Assembly: GCA_016802295.1 (NCBI GenBank)
Contig: JAESIW010000200.1
Span: 2,683,542-2,747,541, forward strand
Source of the DNA: Brachionus rotundiformis
Taxonomy: Eukaryota > Rotifera > Eurotatoria > Ploima > Brachionidae
Length of the DNA: 64,000 bases
Direction of reading: 5' to 3'
The notes below the pieces were generated by a model. It was not told the origin of the DNA. It did no database searches and saw only the letters and a program-made list of their open reading frames with translations. The translations under genes and the position numbers were made by a program. Shown piece by piece: positions 1 to 13,006 of this stretch. Position 1 is the first letter of the stretch. Each line of letters starts with the position of its first letter.

Positions 1-3000
1 GTATGATAAGAACTTGCAGGGAATAGTATATTTTTCAGAGTTCGATCACTCCTGTTGTTAAAAATATTGGAATAATTAAAAACTTATCATATTTCAGGAA
101 AAATAAGCTGAATTATTTTATACTAAATAAAATGAATAATTAGAATTTTCAATTTAATCTATTTTCTGCATTAATTTAATTCAAATAATTGTCTAAATTT
201 AACTTTTCTGATCAAACTTCTAGATATAGTAATACTAATAAAAAATCTAATCTATTTTATTAAAACATGTTTTTTATGAGTAAATAAAGGTGACAAAATG
301 GCGAGGAATCTTATCAAATACTAAACAAAGTGTACACAGGATTTTAAAAATTTTATTAATGATTCAATTTATGTTTATGCAAGAAAATAAATTGAGCATT
401 TTAATTTTTTTAAGTAAGTAATTAAACCAATAGTTAGGTAAGACATCATTTTTAATTAACTACAGGTTAGATATTTTGGACAAGTATGGGACAACTTCAT
501 GGTTGCTTAAATCATTTGGCCAGAACGTGTGCTCTTGTTTTTTCTTAGAGCCTTTTTTTCTCTAAAATTTAATTTACTTGATTTTAGACCATTTGTATGG
601 TTTTCCTAAGATTTTAACTTGCAGTCGAGTTATTTGCTCAGCAAAGAGCCTCTGTCTCTCATGTTAATTTAAAGATTTATGTATGAGATTAAATTATTTA
701 AATTTTTCAAAGAGCTTTCAGATTCTTCAGACATAAATGTGCTTAATTTCAAATTATTTATACGCTCTATATCAAATAATAACCAATCGATGGTTTATAA
801 TTTTTAACATGAGTGTATTATTATTAATTTAATTTTAACATAGAAAGTGAAAAGCTCTTCTCCGCTTGAATTCACTCTCATAATACAAGTCGAATATATT
901 TCCCATAAAAAATTGCTTATTAAGATGAAATTTTAGTTATAAAATTAAATTTTGTTTAGATCAAAATTTTGTATAATAAATTATAGGCATCATCAGACAT
1001 CTTGAAGGCAAAAAATTAGCGATTTAAATTAAATAATTCATAATATTTTTAATATTTCTTTAGTATATCAGCTTTAACATAATCTTAGGTCATATAGCCA
1101 AGCTTCCAACCATTCCGATTATAAATAAAATTTAAATCACAATAATTTCACTAAGCACTTAACATTTTATTCTTTTTCGATTAAGTTTTTTTAATTAATA
1201 CGAGAACTTTTACCATAAATAAAAGTTTAGCTTAGTTTAGTTTGGCTGATTGTAAGCCATAAAGTTTTTTTATGGTCGAACAATATCCAAATATCTAAAT
1301 TTATTGTATAAACAAAAGATTTATTTTCAAATAACTTAATTTATCATTTACATTATTCCTTTTTGGTATATCAGATTTCTGATCAAAAGCACGAACTGTG
1401 CAAATTTTGTCGCCATATTCCAAAATTAAGATCTTAAAAATAATTTAATTAGTAAATCAATCTCTTGAATGTTTAAATTTTTATTTATTTTTTTGGCAAT
1501 TTATTTGATGTGATAGCTAAATATTAAAACATCAAATTAGCAAAATGTCTCAAATTAACTAGTTATTTGAGCATTTCCTTGTTTAAATAGGTTTTTGTTT
1601 ATTTTATAGAGTAGTTATAGAATAGATTTTTTTTGTAGATAGATTAATTTCATTAAAATAATCTTTGGTTTCCGGGCCAAATGTTGTTTAAAATAAGCAA
1701 AATTTGGTAAACAAGGGATTTTTGTTACTGAGTATTGAATTAGCAAAAAATAGAGCTAATTAAAATGCAAGTTATCTAATGCGGCATGCAAACTAATGCC
1801 TCATGGACGATGTCAAATGTCAAATAGATAATTAGCTTGATAAAAAAATCGATAAAAATCGATTTTTTGCCAATCACCAGCTTCAGCGAGTGAATTAGAT
1901 TTGGTCAAGTCTGATGAAAGAAATATCGAGAAAGAACAAACAATATTTACATTTTATTATCATAATTTAAATGAATTTATTTGACATGATCAAATACGAA
2001 CGAAAGCATTTATATCTAGAAAAACTAATTTTTTTTCATTAGCTACTACTCGTAAATAAATCAAATAAGATACATAAGAAAGAAAAGAGTATGAGTGCCG
2101 TTTCGGCATAAATCAACATAATTCTTTAATTCTCAACAAATATTTTTTCAAAAAATAAAAGCAACTACTTCTTGTTGGTATATTTTTCTATTTTAAATAA
2201 GAGAATTTACTACTAAAATTATGATTAATCTAAAATGGTTGGTGCGTATTGTGCGTAAGTGGCACTGGTCAAAAAATCGCAGCCCTCCGACACAGCATAA
2301 TTTTTTATAATTTTAATTAAGGTTTATTCATACTATTTCGTTTCATGTTATTGCAGCTATTGTTGAAATAAATTCAATTTTTCTCTTTCTTTATGCATTT
2401 AAAATTAATTATCGGAACAAAAACAAAAAGAAAATCTCTTCAGTATGGCACTGGTGCTTTTTTTAGTCAATTTAAACAAAATATTCAATTTTTTTTTCTA
2501 GCAGAAATTATATTTTCTAATAAGGCATCTGAATTGAACAAGATTAGATTAATTTTAGTAAAGCTTTTTATTTTTCCAAAATTCGTGCCTCTCATTCACT
2601 TTGATGCTTTGACACACTTCAAGATAAAATTAATATATCATAGGCTTGTTTAAAATATGGTTGTTGTCCTTTAATTTTGTCTATTAATGCAAATTGTTTG
2701 AACAAAAAGGTAAAAGTTTGGTTATAAAATCTTAAATATTCAAAGCAATTAATAAATTTGCTCGAGATTTCTTGACCTGAATGGATTCGTTGTATAAATG
2801 GGTCAAAGCTTAAGTTAGTATATTTTTTTTTAAATAGATACTTATTGTCATTTGGGTCTATTAATTCTAAACCAGATAAAAAATAATAGCTAGTGGTTAT
2901 TTTTGTTTTTTTTCTTCAATATTTAAATAATTGCATAATATTTACTGTACTCTTGGAAAATTTACCTATTTTTTCCCAAAAATTCTGATAAGCTAATTTA

Positions 3001-4390
3001 AAGTTTAATTACTGAAAATAATTTTAACATTTACTCTTTTTTTTTGATTTTTGTTTTGGTATAATAAAATGCAGAAGTAAATTAATAAACATAGCGACTG
3101 CTTAATTCTAAATTGGAAAATTTCTTGTTTAGTTTAATCCTTTATCTAATCCTATATTTAGATACACTAAGCTTTGGTCTTGTTAAATGATTTAATCTAA
3201 GATTTTAATACAAGAATTAAAGAAAAAGAATGATTTTGAATATTATGATTATAGTTTAAATCGATTTTTGAATTGCTTTTATTCATTATCAAGCGAGATT
3301 AAGCCAAATTAGAGCTTTTTTACGTAAAAAAGCTAGCGAATTCTTGGCTAATAGAGTTGAGATTTTGATACAAAAGACATTAACTTGTAAAACTTATTCA
3401 TTTTGTAACATTTTTAAAATCAAGAGTTTTGTTTATTATGAACCACATAACCATCGATTGTTTGACTTTAAAATTAGAAAATTTGTTGCTAGGATACACT
3501 TTTTGATAAATGTCAATTTTATTTTTAATTAAGGCTGATATCAAAATTTTGTAACCAAAACTAGAGTAAATTTATAGTGGGACTGAATAATTTAGCAAAA
3601 AATTTACCATACTCACGTCTGGTAATTATTTTTTATAAACTTTTTTTTAACTTTTTTTTTTATTTTTGTGTAAAGGTAATAAAAATAGTTATTAGTCATG
3701 TGAAATATGAAAAAAAAATTTTTTTTATTTTCTCGAAAGATTTTAGCATTTTTTTTACCAAACTGATAATTTCAAAGCTAATCTACTAGTGATAAAATCG
3801 ATCAATTTTAAGTATTGAATTCAGGTCAAATTTGGCAATCCAAAGCCCTAAGATAACAATAAGAATATTAATAATTTTTTTCAGCCGAATTAAATGAAGC
3901 TTGATAAACCGCTTAATAAAATATTACTTCTGCTTGGAAGAAAAAAAATTTAAAACAGAACATTCCTTATGAAAAAGTTATCAGTCTCTTTGGTGATTAA
4001 TTTTAAGAACAATCGCTTGGCAATAACGACTTAAGAGGACTTTTTTATTTAACTTCTTTAAACCTATTAAATATTTACCAAGAGTTAATTGCACCTTAAA
4101 CTAAGTGAACTCTTAAATAGGGTGAGAGCCTCATCCATTTTAATTAAGTTTTAATGCGATTTTTATGCTCTAAATCGAATATTTTCCACAATAAATGATA
4201 TTATTAATTATTTTTTATTAATATACTATTTTATTATTTTAGATTTATATAAAAAAAAGAGAAAAATAAAGTTAAAAGAAAAAATATCGATTTTTGGCAC
4301 TTTGGATTTTCGAAAATATTTAATTCCATTCCGCTATATATTTTGATGATAAAAATAAATAATTAAAACTAAAAAAAAAGAGAAAACATA
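1..4390. other. Long AT-rich noncoding region upstream of brat
   Basis: No coding region can be supported here. Open frames of 60-86 codons at 2393-2653, 3344-3532 and 3577-3789 are low-complexity, rich in F/I/K/N, and show no domain. The last 100 bases, purine-rich and ending just before the ATG at 4391, are probably the brat 5' UTR. The region could hold distant promoter elements or untranslated exons of brat, but nothing in the sequence pins these down. Confidence 0.5.
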
Positions 4391-7063
4391 ATGTCATCAA
4401 AGGCAGCACAGCTAATCGGCTCTTCGTATAAGAGCTCAAACAGATCGGTGATGACACCGTCGCCGAACGATGACTTAGGCCTTGGCGGAGGTGGTAGTAC
4501 AAAATACACTGACACTTACGACCCATCGGATACCAATTTGGCAAACTTAAATCAAGATTTTTTCAAAAAAAGCTCTTTCTTGCCTCAAAACTACCCATTT
4601 TATGACAACGAGCCGCTGATGCTAAAGTCGACTTTGTTTGACATGTCCAGTTTGAAGCAGCACTTGGGCAGCAATGAGCAACAGAATTTAGTCCAACAAA
4701 GATGCGGAAACTGCGGCACTGAGCCCATGATTGATGGAAAAACCCTAGTTGGTTGTTTTCACTCATTCTGTCAGACATGCTTGATTCAATTGACATTCAA
4801 TGGTGTTATTCAGACCGAAATAAAAGGTCCAGGCTACGCCATCATAATTTGTCCAATCTGCTCACAGGAAACCCTTATACCAAATGATGGCTTAGATTCT
4901 CTTACCCCCAACTACTCGAACTCAAATTTTCCAGGCTCGGCAAACTCGTCAACTGCTTCTCTTGAGTTCAACAATCTTCAATTCAAGCCTTCTTATCTGC
5001 CTTCGACGCCATCATCAGCATCGTCGTCCTCTTCTTCGTCAACAACCACCAACTCTTCGCCCCAAATTGCCAACTACGCCAAGAGCTGTCCCATCAACTT
5101 GGACCAATTCAACAAGTCCAAAAACAATTTCATGCTTGACTCATTCAGTTTTGACCAAATTGGCTCTTCGTTGGACCAAAATATACTTTCAAAAAGACAG
5201 CAAAACAAGCTAAATGAACAACTTCACTTGCAGCAACAGTCCAGATTGTTCCAAATAGAGAGCGATATTCAAAAGGCGTTTGGCTTTTACGCTCAATTGT
5301 TGAACGAAAGACGTGAAAATTTGATCAAAGAATTGCATTCAATTTTTCAATTTGTCCTTAAGCAAAACAGTGGTAAAATGACAAGCAAAAGTTCGTCGGT
5401 AAAATCGGTGGAGTCGATTGATGAGTCAAAAAAATCCGACAATGAACAACAATCGGACGATTCAAGCGATCTTCAACTACTGATCAACAATCGCCTAATG
5501 TCGATTGAATTTGTGACCAATTTACAAAATGTTCAAGATTTAATCAACCAATCTTTTGGCTACATTCGCTACAACAACTCAAACAACAGCGACAATGAGC
5601 CCAAATCATATGAGACATCTAATCAGTCATCTTTCAGACAAAAATCAGCTAATTCTTTTTATTCGGACATGCATCAGGAACAGTATTCGGGCTCAAGTGC
5701 CAACTTTTTGATAGAACAATTTGTTTCCAACATAAACAACAACCAAATAATGACCAATCAACAGAACAACAAACAACTAAGCAGCTCGAATGGCTCGAGC
5801 CAAAGTTTGACATCTAAAAACCATAGTCAAAAACAACAAAGCACAAGCGGTTCAAACAATAGAGCTACATCTTGGTCATCAGTGGTTGCTTCATCGTCAA
5901 GTGCGCGCAATCAATCTCAAAATCAGACCAAAACACCATTTGATCAATTAGATGAGTGCGCAAGACAATCAAGTCTAAGCTCTAACAATGGTTTGCTCTC
6001 ATCGACATCCACATTGTCCTCAAGTGACCAACATGTCAACTTGGAAATAGGACCTTCGTCCTACGAAGAATCGAGCTTGTCCACATCGAATCCTTTGCCA
6101 GCCAAGTCGCAAATAAAACGACTTAAAATGACCTATAGTTGTAAATTTGGTGAATTTGGCGTCACCGATGGACAGTTTACTGAACCGAGCGGGGTCTCCA
6201 TCGGTCCCAATAATGACATAATTGTGGCCGATACAAACTCGCATCGAATTCAAATATTTGACAATGAGGGCAGGTTTAAATTCAAATTTGGCGAGTGTGG
6301 CAAACGCGAAGGCCAATTGTTGTATCCAAATAGAGTAGCGGTTGTCAAACAAACTGGTGACATAGTTGTGACAGAAAGATCGCCTACGCACCAAATACAA
6401 ATCTACAACCAATATGGCCAGTTTATTAGAAAGTTTGGCGCCAACATATTACAACATCCACGAGGTGTATGCGTTGACTCGAAGAATAGGATCATAGTGG
6501 TCGAGTGTAAGGTGATGCGTGTGATAATATTTGATCTGATGGGAACTGTACTTCACAAATTCAATTGTGCCAAGTATTTGGAATTTCCGAACGGCTGCTG
6601 CTGTTCGAATGACAGAGAGGAAATATTCATCAGCGACAATCGGGCCCATTGTATCAAGGTGTTCAACTATGAGGGACAATTTTTGCGCCAAATAGGCGGC
6701 GAGGGCATCACCAACTACCCGATTGGCGTGGGAATAAACTCAAATGGCGAAGTACTGGTAGCCGACAACCACAACAACTTTAACCTGACTGTGTTTAATC
6801 AAGATGGACAGATGATCACAGCTCTAGAGTCAAAGGTAAAACATGCCCAATGCTTTGACGTAGGCCTCATGGACGACGGTTCCATAGTCCTTGCCAGCAA
6901 AGACTACAGAATCTATGTTTACAAGTACAACAGCCAAAGTGGTTCAACATCAGCTAATGAATCGGCGAGTTTGGTCAATAGCTCGTCTATTTATTCCACT
7001 ACTCAAGCCTCAAATAACAATAATAATATCATAAACAGTATAAATGCATTTAACAATTTTTAG
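4391..7063 (+). CDS. brat: Brat-type TRIM-NHL protein with RING finger
   Basis: Single-exon gene of 890 aa. The C-terminal part (about residues 582-846) is a six-bladed NHL propeller very close to Drosophila Brat and the TRIM2/3/32 group; stretches such as SPTHQIQIYNQYGQF, VVECKVMRVIIFD and ADNHNNFNLT are the hallmarks of the Brat subgroup, whose NHL domain binds RNA and represses translation with Pumilio/Nanos-type partners. Near the N terminus is a C3HC4 RING (C105, C108, C122, H124, C127, C130, C154, C157), suggesting ubiquitin E3 ligase activity. I see no B-box; residues about 284-325 could form a short coiled coil. Long Ser/Asn/Gln-rich linkers (about 165-260 and 330-575) are probably disordered. 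Insect Brat has lost the RING, so this protein is RING-plus/B-box-minus. Orthology to Brat is confident; the biochemical role is inferred from the family. Confidence 0.93.
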   Translation: MSSKAAQLIGSSYKSSNRSVMTPSPNDDLGLGGGGSTKYTDTYDPSDTNLANLNQDFFKKSSFLPQNYPFYDNEPLMLKSTLFDMSSLKQHLGSNEQQNLVQQRCGNCGTEPMIDGKTLVGCFHSFCQTCLIQLTFNGVIQTEIKGPGYAIIICPICSQETLIPNDGLDSLTPNYSNSNFPGSANSSTASLEFNNLQFKPSYLPSTPSSASSSSSSSTTTNSSPQIANYAKSCPINLDQFNKSKNNFMLDSFSFDQIGSSLDQNILSKRQQNKLNEQLHLQQQSRLFQIESDIQKAFGFYAQLLNERRENLIKELHSIFQFVLKQNSGKMTSKSSSVKSVESIDESKKSDNEQQSDDSSDLQLLINNRLMSIEFVTNLQNVQDLINQSFGYIRYNNSNNSDNEPKSYETSNQSSFRQKSANSFYSDMHQEQYSGSSANFLIEQFVSNINNNQIMTNQQNNKQLSSSNGSSQSLTSKNHSQKQQSTSGSNNRATSWSSVVASSSSARNQSQNQTKTPFDQLDECARQSSLSSNNGLLSSTSTLSSSDQHVNLEIGPSSYEESSLSTSNPLPAKSQIKRLKMTYSCKFGEFGVTDGQFTEPSGVSIGPNNDIIVADTNSHRIQIFDNEGRFKFKFGECGKREGQLLYPNRVAVVKQTGDIVVTERSPTHQIQIYNQYGQFIRKFGANILQHPRGVCVDSKNRIIVVECKVMRVIIFDLMGTVLHKFNCAKYLEFPNGCCCSNDREEIFISDNRAHCIKVFNYEGQFLRQIGGEGITNYPIGVGINSNGEVLVADNHNNFNLTVFNQDGQMITALESKVKHAQCFDVGLMDDGSIVLASKDYRIYVYKYNSQSGSTSANESASLVNSSSIYSTTQASNNNNNIINSINAFNNF

Positions 7064-8612
7064 AGCGCGATTTAGTGAAGGTTTAATAAAGCCAGACTTT
7101 TAGGGTTATTTAATTCATGGTTTAATTTAAAGTTCAGATTAATTAAATTGTTGTTTTTTTTTAAATGTTGTTAAAATAATTTTTTTAATAGTCCTTAGAG
7201 TTGGACTTGTTTAATTTTAGAGAATTGTTAATCAAAATTTAGATTGTTAAGCACTCAAAATTCGCTTCCCAGAGAATTTTAAAAATTTTAGTTTGGATCT
7301 GATTAGATTTATTATTCTGGGAGTTTGTTAAAAACTGGAACAAAGTTTTAAGCGACCGAGAATTTTCCGAAACTTGTTTTCATGGTTATATTTTTTTAGT
7401 GAATTTTTTTATATATATTTATACTTTTTTTTTTGTTTTTTATTCTCGATGTTGTTGAGAACATTTTTTAAAAATGAACAAAATTCTTATGAATTTAGTT
7501 GTTTTTATTGTAAAATTTAGGTATTGTAAAGATCGGACTTGACTGGTCAAGTGGTATTTGAAAGTTGTTCACAATGGACTCTTTGGCAATATCTCAATTT
7601 TTCAAAATTTATTTACCAAACAGTTTTTTTTTTGTTGATTATTTTAAAGCCGTGTTTTTTTTCTTATATTAATTATTGTTAAAATATTAAGAATGATTTA
7701 AGCTATTTTGTTTGGCTGAATTTTGATTTATTAGAACTTGTTACTATTTATATTGTTTTTATTTTTTGTTTTTGAATGAATTTTAAAAGTTTATTTGTTA
7801 AAGACAAACTTTAATATTCTGTTATTGCTGGAAGTTATTTTTTTGACCAGCTTTTCTTAATTTTTAATAAATAAAATAAAAAATTCTAAAAAAATATTTT
7901 GTTATAAATAAGAAATTATTAAATCAATAACTATTAATATTTTTTTTAAACCTCATAATATCTGTTTAAAAATTTATCTTTGATCCAGCTCTAAATATAA
8001 AAAAAATGCACTCAATTATAAAATTTAATATATTTCCTAGAGAAGCTTTTAAGAATTAAGAAAAAAGTTAATAAACTTGCATTAATAAATCATAAATACT
8101 TAATTGATTTATATTTAAAAAATTTTCTTGATTAAATATATATAATAACATGTATATTCTTTAAGAATTTCTTTAAATTCTTTTTCTTTACCTTTTAAAA
8201 TTAATTTTCAATTTCAGAAAAATTCACATTTTTTTCCTATAATTAAGTAAATTCAAGGGATCAATCAATTCTATTTACAATTAACAAATATAAAACAATC
8301 TTAAGATAACCAAATCAGGAAAGCTCAGGAAACAAATTGAACATTAAAAAACGCTGATTGAAATAAGATTAGATTATGAAATAATAAATTTGATAAATAA
8401 CCGGAAAATGTTACTAACATAAATAAATTATTAATTTATCTCTCGAGGAATTTGATTTTATCTGTTTCTAGTCAGTCAAAATTTGATTTAACTATTCCGA
8501 ATTCATTTTGGTTTATAATATATGAATAAATTTTATTAATTTAGATATTTTTAAATAATTTCAAATCTCAAAAAAATTAAAATAGCTAAACAATTAAAAC
8601 ATATTTTTAAAA
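7064..8612. other. AT-rich intergenic region, convergent 3' ends
   Basis: Lies between the stop codons of brat (+) and the HAD phosphatase (-), so it should hold both 3' UTRs. Several AATAAA-like hexamers occur (for example near 7085 and 7867). No open frame, RNA gene or repeat was recognised. Confidence 0.5.
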
Positions 8613-9674
8613 TTAACTAAATTGCCTTATTAACTTTTCGAATGCTCCTAAATTTTCCGCATAAAAATCCGGAACACACTTAGCTTCGTCAGTGTTCAAT
8701 TGTCCTGACACTAATGATTTGGCATAATTCTCAATCATTTCCTCATCTGTAACTCCACTTAATACCGCTAAACTATATCCTAGTGAACAGTTTGCGGCTA
8801 ATGCTATATCTTAAAAAAAATATTTAAAGATAACCTACTATATCATAAATAATCTAGTCTACAAACCAGTATCTAGTCTATCTCCGATAATTATAGATCT
8901 GTTTGAGTCCAATTTGTGAACTTTTTCTAATACTTCCCACATAGTTCTGTAAGGCTTTCCTAGAATAATTGGATTTTTACCAACGCTTGTCTTCATAGCG
9001 TTGACAAAAGATCCAGTACCGGGAATTATAACATGTGAAGTTCCAGTTGGAAATTGAGCATCATCGTTAGTTGCAATGAAAATACATTCTCTGCGACGTG
9101 CATAAGATGTTCCAATAACCATTTTTGGATAATTGAAATAATGATCAAAACCAACGACCACACATTTAACCTCGGGGTCTAACTTTATCAAACTTGCGTA
9201 ATCAAATTTACCTGGATCAGGAATTTGGTCATGATTAGGGCCTATTCCAATGTGTTTAATAGATACATTATCTAATTCTGTAGCTATCGCTTTGCTTCCA
9301 ATAACATATACTTTATCTTTGAAGTCGATTGATTTCAAATATCGTGCCAATATCCATGAAGTACAAACAATATCATCCAATGTAACATTAGTAATTCCTA
9401 TTTTTACTAGTAAATCCATGACCATTTCTCTAGTTTTGGTGCTATTGTTGGTAATGAAAAAGCATTTTTTGTTCAATTCTTTTAATTTATTTATAAATTC
9501 AACAGCTCCTTCAATCGGTTTTGGCCAGTTCCATATGACACCATCACAGTCAAATAAAAAATTGTCCACATTTTGGATCAAACTTTTTGCATGTTCTTGT
9601 GTTAGCCGATTTGGTTGTTTAAATGGCATTGTCGAACGTCTAAACTGAGTGAAATTTTTCCAAGTGATTCGCAT
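8613..9674 (-). CDS. HAD-family phosphatase, PGP/PDXP type
   Basis: Two exons (9674-8867 and 8809-8613) with a 57-nt phase-1 intron; the join gives about 334 aa, close to human PGP (321 aa). HAD motif I is FDCDGV at residues 41-46, with D42 as nucleophile and D44 as acid/base. Motif II is TNNST, and motif IV is GDRLDTDI, completed exactly across the splice. The large cap between motifs II and III is the C2 type of the phosphoglycolate / pyridoxal-phosphate phosphatases (chronophin and PGP). These cytosolic Mg-dependent enzymes remove phosphate from 2-phosphoglycolate, glycerol-3-phosphate or PLP; which substrate applies cannot be told from sequence alone. Translation could also begin at the second ATG (residue 16), which would fit the usual family N terminus better. 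The gene is convergent with brat. Confidence 0.9.
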
Positions 9675-11786
9675 TTATTTCACTAAAAAAGGGAGTTTGA
9701 TCACGCTGTTATATCTTAAAAAAATAATGCATGTATAATAATTTGATTTTATTTTGTTTTTCAGAACAAAGTTTAAGTAAAATTTAACAACTAGCTCTTA
9801 AAATTTAATATTTTAAGAAAGTTAATAATTAACGAGTAAGTTTTTTATCAAAAAACCGAACGTTTATATAATTCGGATTAAATTAATTAAAGATGGTAAA
9901 ATAAAATTTGCGAAAGATTTTTAAGATTAACTAGTTGAAAATTCTTATCTAAAATGTGATACATAATTATAGTTGTTCAGTTCCAAAAAGTCATGCCACT
10001 AATATATCAAAAAATATTTTAATTTTAGATTAATACCAAATTTTAGACCATCAAAATTAATAAAATAACTAACACTTAAATTTTTTATCTCTGTCCTTAA
10101 ATATTTAAATTTTTTATTTGATTGAAATTTTCAATAAGTAATAAAAATCAAAGTATTTATGATTAAATTTTTTTTCAAATGGTAAGTTTTGATTTTGTCG
10201 TTAAAGGATTCTAAACATCTGTTCTTATTTGAATACTCAAACAATTTAAAAACATTTTCTATCTATTATTTTAAGTTTTTAATCAAAAGATCTTAAAAAA
10301 CAATTTGACAAAAAAAAAGGTATTTTAAACATTAAAAACAAATAATAAAAATATCATTAATTAGCAAATGTCTAATTCCTGACCAAAAGCATCATCCAAT
10401 GCTCTAGATCCATGACCATTTCATCCTTTGTAAATTAAAACAATAGCTTTAAAAAATAATATTTTTAAAAGATTTTATTATTTCATTCCGAGTGTTCAGA
10501 TTAATTAATGTAATCATTATCTAAAATTAAAATTAAAAGAGATATATTTTTCAAATATTTTCAAGTTTGCTTAATACTGTTTTAAAAAATCTGAAAAAGA
10601 TTAATTTTAATTAATTCTAGTAGTGACATTACAGTTTATTGAATTCTTTTATTAAAGAAAATATCAATATTATAGATGTTTATTTATTTATTTAATTATT
10701 TCGTAGAATATTTAATTGCTTTAAATAGGATCTCTATCTAGTAATCTTCGAGGTACTGATTCAGCTAGCTACTTAAATTTAAGATGAATTTTTATTTGTT
10801 CGAATATAATATTTGTTGAAAAGAAAGAAAAAATGAAAACAAAAACATTAATTGAAATACTAAACAGCAAATATTTTTTAATTAAACTTTTTTTTTGATT
10901 ATAATAATAATTTTAATAAAAAGAGAAAGTAATTGGAAATTTTTACCTTGAAGTCAAATTCAAATTTTAGAGCTTAATTATAAGAATTCAATTAAAAGCA
11001 TCATTTTATAAAATATAATATAATCTTTTTTATATAAATAATTTTCTTTTTTTTATAAGCTATTTTTAGAGAAAACTTCGTATTAAAATTTCCATTGTCG
11101 TCATACATCATATCGGATCATGGAAACATCAATTTTTAAGAATTAGTTTTCCAAATTTTGTTGAAATCTAGTTTTTTTTTCTAAATAAGCATTATCTTAC
11201 AATTTAAATAAAAAATAGCAATTAAATGCGTTAATTAGATTTTGTATCTAAGCAATTAGCTCTGGTTTTTTATTTACTAAAGCACATTCAAGCCCATAAA
11301 TCAAATGAAATTTCTTTTAAAAAGCGCACACAAGTTCTTAGATTAAACATTTCCGGGAGCAATTGAATAAAAATTATATACAAACTCTAATTAAATATGG
11401 GTTATTGTTCAACAATAGCTATCGTTATATAATATTAGCTGGTATATTTTATATAGCGAAAATTATGGGAATGAAATATTTTCAAAAAAAAACATTTTGT
11501 ATTCTTGATTTAACTTAAGAAAATTAGGAAGCTTCAAAAATTGAGCAGACTTAGCAGTTAAGTCTTAAAAAAAATAATCATTAAAATCAATGGTTTTGAT
11601 TTAAGTAAATTATTGAGGTTATTCCTGAAATAATAAAACATTTAAATTTTTAAAAGAAAATCTTAAGTTTTCAAAATAACATATTTTAGCTTATAAGTAT
11701 TCTTTAAATGCATTTTCACAGTTAATTGGGATTTAAATTAGATTTATTTTTAGATTTTTGTCTTAAAATCTTTGCCAAAACTTAAA
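9675..11786. other. AT-rich intergenic region
   Basis: Separates the start codons of the phosphatase (-) and the first unknown paralog (+), so promoters of both should lie here. There is no coding signal, RNA gene or clear repeat apart from simple A/T runs. The last few hundred bases may hold a 5' UTR. Confidence 0.45.
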
Positions 11787-12740
11787 ATGGTTCAAACAAA
11801 AGTAACTCCAAAAATTATCACGAGCTTAAGTCAACCTGTTAAAAAATCAGTTGATAAAACTGATTCAAAATCAAATTTTATGTTGCACATAAATCTAATA
11901 AATCCCATATCATCACCAGACAAATTGGACAGTTCTCAAAGGCTTTCAGTTCCGGGCATAATGATAGAAAACCGGAAATTGTCAACCGATTCCCAAATTG
12001 ATATTTTAGATGAAAGAAATACCACTAGAGACATGAAATCAAGAATTTATTTTAATTCAAAACCATTAACCAAAAAAGAAAGCAAAAGATTGTCCATAAA
12101 TGAATTAAAAGCTCCGGAGACAATGCTTTCACGGAGATCTTCTTTAAGATCTAATTTGAACCATTTTCGAAGTGAAAATTCGCTAAATCGGAGATATTCA
12201 ATAAATAACAAAGATAGCAGCACCAAAAGTAGTCTAAGAAATTCTTTTTTTGATTTGGATATGAATAATTGTTCCAGTCGTATCAAACACCATGTCACTT
12301 CTCTTTTATCTTATGACGCCCAAATCACAATGCTTCAAATGTATGAAGAATTGATTGTTGCAGGTCTTTCTCGCATGAATTATGACTCTGATTCGTTGCC
12401 AAGAATCCAAATATCCCAAAAAAATTCCATATCCACTCCAAAGACAGATTCACTACCAGAAATCCAAATTGGTCAAAATGAAATGATGGAAAACAAACGT
12501 TTAAGAATATCATACTTGATCGAGGCAGCTATCAAAATAATAGATTTAATAGAAAATAACAAGAAGAAAGATTTTGGTTTTGGCAAACCGGAGTCGATTG
12601 CTGACATATTTAGGCTTCAGAATGACACATTAAGCACCATTTCATATCAAACAAACTCAATAGATTCTTCAGATGCCTATGATCCTTTAGAGGTGTTTAC
12701 TAAATGGGTTTTTTTATGTACAAATGAATTAAAAAATTAG
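11787..12740 (+). CDS. Unrecognised protein, tandem paralog 1
   Basis: Uninterrupted frame of 317 aa starting at the ATG at 11787 (MVQTK). I do not recognise the family. The N-terminal half is basic, Ser/Asn-rich and probably disordered, with repeated R-R-S/R-L-S motifs that look like basophilic kinase sites. From about residue 175 there is an ordered, helix-rich part: a motif around LQMYEELIVAGLSRMNY, then RLRISYLIEAAIKIIDLIE, and an acidic C-terminal end YDPLEVFTKWVFLCTNELKN. The same three blocks in the same order occur in the next gene (13554-14339), so the two arose by tandem duplication. No signal peptide or membrane segment. A real gene is supported by the conserved blocks and normal codon use; the function is unknown. 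Confidence 0.7.
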   Translation: MVQTKVTPKIITSLSQPVKKSVDKTDSKSNFMLHINLINPISSPDKLDSSQRLSVPGIMIENRKLSTDSQIDILDERNTTRDMKSRIYFNSKPLTKKESKRLSINELKAPETMLSRRSSLRSNLNHFRSENSLNRRYSINNKDSSTKSSLRNSFFDLDMNNCSSRIKHHVTSLLSYDAQITMLQMYEELIVAGLSRMNYDSDSLPRIQISQKNSISTPKTDSLPEIQIGQNEMMENKRLRISYLIEAAIKIIDLIENNKKKDFGFGKPESIADIFRLQNDTLSTISYQTNSIDSSDAYDPLEVFTKWVFLCTNELKN

Positions 12741-13006
12741 CTTAATATTTTTTATTTGTTTTAAATTATAAAAAATAAATTTTATATAAAAAAATTTAAA
12801 CATTTTAAAAATAAATCCAACTGAACCTATTTTAGCCATTGAATTGGGATTTTATTTGTTTAGAATTTATTTATTGATTTCTTCTTTGCTTCATTAAAAG
12901 TTAAAAATTCTAGAAATTACTGCTTTAAGGTATTGTGAATTTCAAAAACAAATAGAACAAAAATTTTTCCGATTTTGTTAAATTAAATTTTATTAAAATG
13001 ATATTT

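Noticed and set aside
2393..2653. 86-codon open frame upstream of brat
   Set aside because: Phe/Ile/Lys/Asn-rich, no domain, no splice partners, typical of chance frames in AT-rich DNA.
3344..3789. Two short open frames (62 and 70 codons)
   Set aside because: Low complexity (poly-F/K), the listed starts are not ATG, and there is no similarity to any family.
6020..6412. 130-codon antisense frame under the brat NHL domain
   Set aside because: Lies wholly opposite a strongly conserved propeller; a shadow of the real gene.
9250..9648. 132-codon plus-strand frame opposite the HAD phosphatase
   Set aside because: Antisense shadow; the minus-strand frame carries the full set of HAD motifs.
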